Assembly: GCF_001612685.1 (NCBI RefSeq)
Contig: NZ_BDAY01000054.1
Location: 1 to 64,000 of the forward strand
Origin: Nocardia altamirensis NBRC 108246
Lineage (GTDB): Bacteria > Actinomycetota > Actinomycetes > Mycobacteriales > Mycobacteriaceae
Direction of reading: 5' to 3'
Length of the DNA stretch: 64,000 nt
Below, in pieces: positions 60,074 to 64,000 of this stretch; position 1 is the first letter of the stretch; every line of letters starts with the position of its first letter. Under the pieces are notes generated by a model. That model had not been told where the DNA came from. It saw nothing but the letters and a program-made list of their open reading frames with translations, and made no database searches. The position numbers and the translations under genes are program-made.

Positions 60074-60582
60074 CAGACCTCCACGAACCCCCGGTGCCGA
60101 GGCGTGGCGTCCACGCCCGCGCACGACCCTTGTAGCCACGCCTGCTGACTGATGTGGCTGCCCAGGAATGCGGCAATGTGGTCGCCGACCGGATGGACGA
60201 CGTCAAGATAGGGATTGGTCCGCGCGTCACCGACGACGATGACGTCGCGCATCGTGAACAACTTTCGCATCCTGCTGCGCCCCTCCCGATTCAGCAGTTC
60301 CAATTCAGCCAGGTTCGCTGGGAACACCGTCAAGGTGAGTGCCGGCCCGTGAGCAGCGTGAGGTTCGCCGTCGCGGGTCACGAAGCAACCGTCGAGCCGC
60401 ATCCACCCCGAACTCATGAATTCCCGAATTTGGCCGAAATATGCCTGCAGTGCGTAGAAGACCACTTGGCGAGCATCGCGATGCTCAGCATCGGCGACGA
60501 GTCGCTCGTGCACCTCGTCCAATGTCGCAGGCCAGCATCCGGACGGAAGGAACCCCTCGACAGTCCAGTCCGGTAAACCCAT
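60067..60582 (-). CDS. DUF6932-like protein, nucleotidyltransferase-like fold
   Basis: 171 residues from ATG 60582 (GGAGGGGG upstream). EGFLPSGCWPATLDEVHERL and MRLDGCFVTRDGEPHAAHG follow the DUF6932 pattern (LPxGxHxATxxE, then DGSFVTxKxxPxDID), but the acidic DxD of a nucleotidyltransferase is absent: the place reads HAAHG. It may be an inactive relative. Such domains occur next to toxin-like or defence genes in mobile elements. The similarity is by eye and modest. Confidence 0.55.
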   Translation of the reverse strand: MGLPDWTVEGFLPSGCWPATLDEVHERLVADAEHRDARQVVFYALQAYFGQIREFMSSGWMRLDGCFVTRDGEPHAAHGPALTLTVFPANLAELELLNREGRSRMRKLFTMRDVIVVGDARTNPYLDVVHPVGDHIAAFLGSHISQQAWLQGSCAGVDATPRHRGFVEVWW

Positions 60583-60632
60583 GCGTTTCCCCCTCCCCTT
60601 GAACGCGCGGCCCTCGTGGGCGCGTTGAACGT

Positions 60633-61154
60633 TCAGCCCTTTTGGGTGCGCTCCCCCTCGCTCGTCGTCTCGATAACCTGCCGACCGCCATCGAGCAGGT
60701 CTTCGATCCACGGGCTCGGCTGGTACTCGCCGCCGACGTCCGTTGTCTGAGACCGAGTTTGGCCACGCTGCCCCACTCCGACAATAGGGCCTAGATCACC
60801 AGTGGTTCGCTGCCCTGCCGTAGCGTCACCGGCCGCCAACTCCGTCGCTACCTGGGCAATCAATAGGCAATCCTGCTGCGATAGTCCTCGGAGGCGCTGG
60901 CAGATTTCGGTCGCATCGGGGTACACGCTGCGGTACCCCGAGTCGACCAACGCGGCGTCGAGCACCCGCCAATACGGGAAGCCCGCCTCCTCGGCGATCC
61001 CTTCCAGGATCCGCTTGTCCGGGAGTTGCCGCATCTCGCGCCGCTTCCAGGTGTAGAGGGTTTGCGGGGTGCTGCCGATACGTCTGGCGAACTCTGCTTC
61101 CTTGACGCCGTAGCGGTCCAGGTGCCGCTGGATGAGCTTGCGTAACTCGCTCAT
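60633..61154 (-). CDS. XRE-family regulator, first gene of the three-gene operon
   Basis: 173 residues from ATG 61154 (GGAGG 7 nt upstream). HTH: LIQRHLDRYGVKEAEFARRIGSTPQTLYTWKRREMRQLPDKRILEGIAEEAGF. The tail (from about 100) is acidic and Gly/Thr-rich, without a named domain. Its start faces another XRE gene across 279 bp, a layout seen in phage lysogeny switches. The next gene follows by 50 bp on the same strand. Confidence 0.8.
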   Translation of the reverse strand: MSELRKLIQRHLDRYGVKEAEFARRIGSTPQTLYTWKRREMRQLPDKRILEGIAEEAGFPYWRVLDAALVDSGYRSVYPDATEICQRLRGLSQQDCLLIAQVATELAAGDATAGQRTTGDLGPIVGVGQRGQTRSQTTDVGGEYQPSPWIEDLLDGGRQVIETTSEGERTQKG

Positions 61155-61256
61155 TGATCGCCTCCGATCCGAATGTCCATGTGGTGCCGGACATCCCGTT
61201 CCACTGTTCCCGCCACCCTCGCCACGCCGAGAGGGTGTGCCCGTTCGTCCACCAGA

Positions 61257-61333
61257 TCGTACGGCTACGGGCCCGCAGAATACGCAGGCTGCGCGATATC
61301 TTGCAACTGGAGACACGCGAGATTGTCCACCAG
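61257..61333. promoter_or_regulatory. Divergent regulator region with repeated GTCCACCAG
   Basis: GTCCACCAG occurs at 61257-61265 and 61325-61333 in the 279 bp between the two divergent XRE genes. It could be an operator pair; no dyad is obvious and promoters are not clear. Confidence 0.35.
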
Positions 61334-61433
61334 CTGCGCGTGAAAAGATCAATACCTCTTTGAAATCCGGTCCTCTACCTGGCAGTATCGGTCGCATTCG
61401 AACACAGTTTCACCACGGGGCGGAAGGATCACG

Positions 61434-61688
61434 ATGCGGTTGACATCAGGAGAAACTCTTCGGGCATTGATGCATCAGCGCGGCCACACGATGGACTCTC
61501 TCAGTCAGGTAGCCGGATGTTCACGCAGCTTCATCGGCCAGCTCTGCACGGGAGACAAGCCGAGCTGTTCGGCCGAGCTGGCGGCGCGCATCGTGGAGGC
61601 TCTCGAGGTGCCGATAGAACTGCTTTTTGTTCCCGCCAAACGCGCAGTCAGCGATATTTCTACGCGCACGTTGCGCGGTGTCGCATGA
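61434..61688 (+). CDS. XRE-family regulator (phage Cro/CI-like)
   Basis: 84 residues. GETLRALMHQRGHTMDSLSQVAGCSRSFIGQLCTGDKPSCSAELAARIVEAL is a helix-turn-helix; it ends soon after the domain. GGAAGGATC precedes the ATG. First gene of a chain of overlapping genes running to the window end; its stop overlaps the next start by 4 bp (ATGA). Confidence 0.85.
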   Translation: MRLTSGETLRALMHQRGHTMDSLSQVAGCSRSFIGQLCTGDKPSCSAELAARIVEALEVPIELLFVPAKRAVSDISTRTLRGVA

Positions 61689-61978
61689 GTGTGGAGGCCG
61701 AAGAGGTCGACCGTAGGCGCATGGCGTCGCCGATCGAGCAGACCTTCGAGGTATTGGAGGGCGCGGCCATCCTCAAGCAGACCGAAAGCTGGTACCTGGC
61801 CAAGCTGCGCAGCGGCGAGTTACCCGGCCACAAGGCTGGACGCCGCTGGTATCTGACTCAATCCGATATCACCAAAGCCCAAGAGCTCACCGCCCGGCGC
61901 GGGTATGCCGTGACGCCCAATGCTGCCGGGTTCGCCCCGCGCAGGCGTCGTCGTTCGAGCAACCGCGCTCGCGGCTGA
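61685..61978 (+). CDS. Excisionase-like helix-turn-helix protein
   Basis: 97 residues. LEGAAILKQTESWYLAKLRSGELPGHKAGRRWYLTQSDITKA is the winged-helix form of the excisionase/MerR group (HTH_17), with the expected GRRW beta turn. The tail is basic (RRRRRSSNRARG). It may control excision of element C, though proteins of this form also act as ordinary regulators. Coupled to the upstream XRE gene by an ATGA overlap. Confidence 0.75.
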   Translation: MSVEAEEVDRRRMASPIEQTFEVLEGAAILKQTESWYLAKLRSGELPGHKAGRRWYLTQSDITKAQELTARRGYAVTPNAAGFAPRRRRRSSNRARG

Positions 61979-62116
61979 CGCCCCTCTCAGACTCCCTCGC
62001 GCGGCCCGCCGACGACCGCTCGAGGGCGCACGCCCCGGAAGGGAGGCCACAGGTGCACCTCAACACCTGCCCTTCCGGGACGTGCATCCCTATCGAAATG
62101 CGTTCCAGGAGAACAT

Positions 62117-62284
62117 ATGTCGAACAACGACAGCCGCACAGACGGCAGGCACCGGCCCGATATCCCGCATGCGCGCTCCGTGGAGGACATCCGAGACCGG
62201 CTGCGCCGCGAACAGCCCGCCACCGACGACCCACAGACGGCGACCTCCGAGGACCAGTACAGCGACGGGGGGTCGGCGGCATGA
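62117..62284 (+). CDS. 55-residue small protein
   Basis: Begins MSNNDSRTDGRHRPDIPHAR and ends DGGSAA. Charged and probably disordered. AGGAG precedes ATG 62117, and its stop overlaps the next start (ATGA), so it is a genuine coupled gene despite its size. No family recognised. Confidence 0.65.
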   Translation: MSNNDSRTDGRHRPDIPHARSVEDIRDRLRREQPATDDPQTATSEDQYSDGGSAA

Positions 62285-62673
62285 GCGCCAACGAGGATCT
62301 GCTGCAGGCCGCCGACCTGCTGGAAGCGGCCACTATCGGATCGGTGCGGTTGGCGCTGGCGCAATCCCCGCACGGCCCGCGCGGTGGCCGCGCGGTCGAG
62401 GAGAATCTCGCGGCCGTCGCCGGTGTGCTCGATCGCCACCGCCACCTGCAGGAAGCGTCGATGACCATCGCGTTGGTCAACGCGATCTATGAATCTCAAG
62501 CCGCCAAACAAGAACTCACCACTGCAGCCAGTGTCCCCGGCGATGCCGGAGACGTCGCGCCGATGGCCGAGCAGGTCGCGCGTATCGCACGCGGGCTGCT
62601 GGTAAATCCGGCCGGTACACCGTTGCATCAGCTCGGGCAGGATCTCGCTGCCATCGCTGAGGAGCATGTGTGA
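62281..62673 (+). CDS. 130-residue helical protein, unknown
   Basis: Begins MSANEDLLQAADLLEAATIGS. All helical, with two repeated Ala/Leu-rich helices; no HTH recognised. Coupled at both ends (ATGA with the gene before, GTGA with the WhiB gene after). Similar genes occur in actinophage and ICE replication modules; a role in that module is inferred from position only. Confidence 0.65.
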   Translation: MSANEDLLQAADLLEAATIGSVRLALAQSPHGPRGGRAVEENLAAVAGVLDRHRHLQEASMTIALVNAIYESQAAKQELTTAASVPGDAGDVAPMAEQVARIARGLLVNPAGTPLHQLGQDLAAIAEEHV

Positions 62674-62954
62674 GTTACGAGTGGCGGGATCGGGCCGCTT
62701 GTCGCAGCACATACCCGGAGGTGTTCTTCCCCATCTCCCGCACCCAGCCCGGTCGCCGACCCATCCCGGCCGACCGGGTCACCCCACGGCGAATCTGCAC
62801 CAGTTGCCTGGTCGGGCTGGACTGCGCGCGTCTCGGGCTCACCGCGCTCGACAAGGGGTGGCGTCACGGCATCTATGCCGGAGTCGACCTCGAAGAACGC
62901 GGCGCCCGTCAGGCGCTGCTTGCGGTGATCGAGAAACATTCGGTGACAACGTGA
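62670..62954 (+). CDS. WhiB-family iron-sulfur transcription regulator
   Basis: 94 residues. Four Cys in the WhiB arrangement, Cys11 and C-x2-C-x5-C (43, 46, 52), would bind a [4Fe-4S] cluster. The WhiB turn GWRHGIYAGVDLEER follows, with G-I-Y-A-G in place of GVWGG. WhiB proteins contact the housekeeping sigma factor and are common in actinophages and ICEs. GTG start overlaps the preceding stop, and its own stop overlaps the next start. Confidence 0.9.
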   Translation: MSYEWRDRAACRSTYPEVFFPISRTQPGRRPIPADRVTPRRICTSCLVGLDCARLGLTALDKGWRHGIYAGVDLEERGARQALLAVIEKHSVTT

Positions 62955-63895
62955 TCCCTGTATCGGTAGACCTGGCGATTCCCGAACGGCTCGCGGTGAC
63001 CGGGCAAGTTGTCGAGGTTATGGCTGCTGTGCACCAGCAGTCACTGGCCGGACACATCCCGCCCGCACTCCCGGACGCGCCTGGGTTGTATGCCGGGATC
63101 CCTGACAGCCTCTACCACTCCGACACGTCGTCGCTGTCGTCATCGGGGGCGCGCACCCTGGTGATGCGCTCGCCCAGGGAGTTCCGCTACGCGCAGCTGC
63201 ACGCCCCTGCGGCCAAGCCGGAGTTCGATTTCGGTCATGCCGCGCACCGGTACGTGCTCGGCGTCGGTGCCGACATCGCGGTCATCGATAAACCGGACTG
63301 GAAAACCGGCGAGGCGCAACGCCGCCGCCGTGAGGCGCACTCCGCGGGCTTGATCCCGCTGCTGGCCCACGAGGATGCACAGGCACAGCAGATGGCGCGC
63401 AAGGTGCGCGAGCATCCGGTCACCGGCCCGCTGTTCGAGGTCGGGCAGGCCGAGCTGTCGGGATGGTGGCGTGATCCCGAGACCGGGGCGATGCTGCGGC
63501 TGCGCACCGACTGGCTCACCGAGATCAACGGCCGCCTGGTCGTCGTGGACTACAAGACCTCCAAGGACTCCGGACACCGGGCATTCGCCTCCGCCGCAGC
63601 CTCGTTCGGCTACTACATGCAACACCCGTTCTATATCGAGGGCCTGCGCGCCCTCGGCATCGACGACCACCCCGCGTTCCTGTTCGTCACCCAATCCAAG
63701 ACCCCGCCCTATCTCGTGACCGTGTGCGAGCTGCCCGCCGAGGATGTCGCACTCGGGCACGCGTTGAACCGGCACGCGATCCGCCTGTTCGCGGCATGCC
63801 AGGCCAGCGGCGAATGGGGCGACGACAGCGACCGCATCCACACCGTCGCGTTACCCGCCTGGGTGCGCTACCAAGCCGAGGAGATCCTGTCGTGA
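62951..63895 (+). CDS. RecE/exodeoxyribonuclease VIII-like PD-(D/E)xK nuclease
   Basis: 314 residues. YHSDTSSLSSSGARTLVMRSPREFRY opens the RecE-type nuclease domain, followed by FDFGHAAHRYVLG (His), the acidic residue in LRTDWL (Asp187) and VVVDYKTSKDSGH (Asp200, Lys202), then FGYYMQHPFYIEGL. All nuclease residues are present. It should degrade duplex ends to expose single strands for a RecT-like annealing protein. It overlaps the next gene by 4 bp. Confidence 0.88.
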   Translation: MIPVSVDLAIPERLAVTGQVVEVMAAVHQQSLAGHIPPALPDAPGLYAGIPDSLYHSDTSSLSSSGARTLVMRSPREFRYAQLHAPAAKPEFDFGHAAHRYVLGVGADIAVIDKPDWKTGEAQRRRREAHSAGLIPLLAHEDAQAQQMARKVREHPVTGPLFEVGQAELSGWWRDPETGAMLRLRTDWLTEINGRLVVVDYKTSKDSGHRAFASAAASFGYYMQHPFYIEGLRALGIDDHPAFLFVTQSKTPPYLVTVCELPAEDVALGHALNRHAIRLFAACQASGEWGDDSDRIHTVALPAWVRYQAEEILS

Positions 63896-64000
63896 CCGCA
63901 CCCGTGCGTTACCAACCGTTGGCCGCCGCGCCTACCGCCCGCGCCGAGATCGGACAGGCGACCGCGGTCGAACAGTCCCGCGCGGTTGCCGAGGTCCAGG
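63892..64000 (+). CDS. Partial gene, possible recombinase or recombination partner
   Basis: GTG 63892 starts in a GTGA overlap with the RecE-like stop; 36 codons are visible, including GQATAVEQSRAVAEVQ. By position a RecT-like annealing protein is expected. The start is too short to identify. Confidence 0.45.
   Translation, partial: MTAPVRYQPLAAAPTARAEIGQATAVEQSRAVAEVQ

Larger units (their letters stand above)
50023..64000. mobile_element. Putative integrated element C (left part), continuing past the window
   Basis: Begins at tRNA fragment 3 and runs beyond the window. Contains hsdMSR, a cluster of small genes, two XRE regulators, an excisionase-like protein, a WhiB protein and a RecE-like nuclease: a phage or integrative-conjugative element profile. 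The right end, integrase and the intact tRNA-Ser are predicted beyond 64 kb. Confidence 0.6.

Overview
The window is high-GC DNA from an actinomycete, most likely a Nocardia or close relative in the Mycobacteriales. The evidence is indirect but consistent: GTG starts are common, and there is a WS/DGAT-type acyltransferase, two DinB/mycothiol-type proteins, an actinobacterial-style QcrB, a WhiB protein, a DUF397 protein and an SOS box of the mycobacterial LexA type (TCGAAC-N4-GTTCGA). No rRNA gene, complete tRNA gene or CRISPR array was seen.

Left part (1 to about 36.2 kb) reads as chromosomal backbone. It opens with a queuosine salvage neighbourhood (tgt, a YhhQ-type precursor transporter, gluQ). 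Then come an isolated qcrB, a WS/DGAT acyltransferase, a receptor Ser/Thr kinase whose outer domain is an ABC-type ligand-binding fold, and a tandem P450 pair whose first member lacks the ExxR arginine. Secreted proteases of families M4, M1 and S8 follow. A LacI-controlled sugar ABC operon with two permeases (galactofuranose YtfQRT-YjfF type) has a nested palindromic operator. Several acetyltransferases and membrane or secreted proteins of unknown function fill the rest.

Right part (36.2 to 64 kb) is accessory. Three 3'-terminal fragments of a tRNA-Ser-like gene (36,233; 41,918; 50,023), all on the minus strand, each sit next to a minus-strand hairpin terminator. Each is followed on the right by about 110 bp of related sequence ending in (G)TTGACGCGGTCAAC-like DNA. 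This is the pattern expected from three successive integrations at the 3' end of one tRNA gene, whose intact copy should lie right of the window. Element A (36.2-41.9 kb) carries three phenolic acid decarboxylase paralogues, a TetR regulator with paired operators, a SnoaL-like protein and an amber-interrupted lipoprotein. Element B (41.9-50.0 kb) carries a TetR-controlled amidohydrolase, an MFS exporter, an SMP-30-like secreted protein, a second amidohydrolase and an SOS-box-controlled DprA-like gene followed by a truncated phosphoribosyltransferase. Element C (50.0 kb to the window end) carries a complete type I restriction-modification system (hsdMSR), a cluster of small genes, an XRE/DUF6932-like/unknown operon, and a phage-like chain of overlapping genes (HTH, excisionase-like, WhiB, RecE-like nuclease and the start of a further gene).

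The best candidates for something undescribed are the small-gene cluster of element C, which is driven by two copies of one roughly 134-bp bidirectional promoter cassette with TGTATATACA boxes exactly 124 bp apart, and the LexA-type control of the DprA/phosphoribosyltransferase pair. All functional assignments come from reading motifs; no database search was possible.
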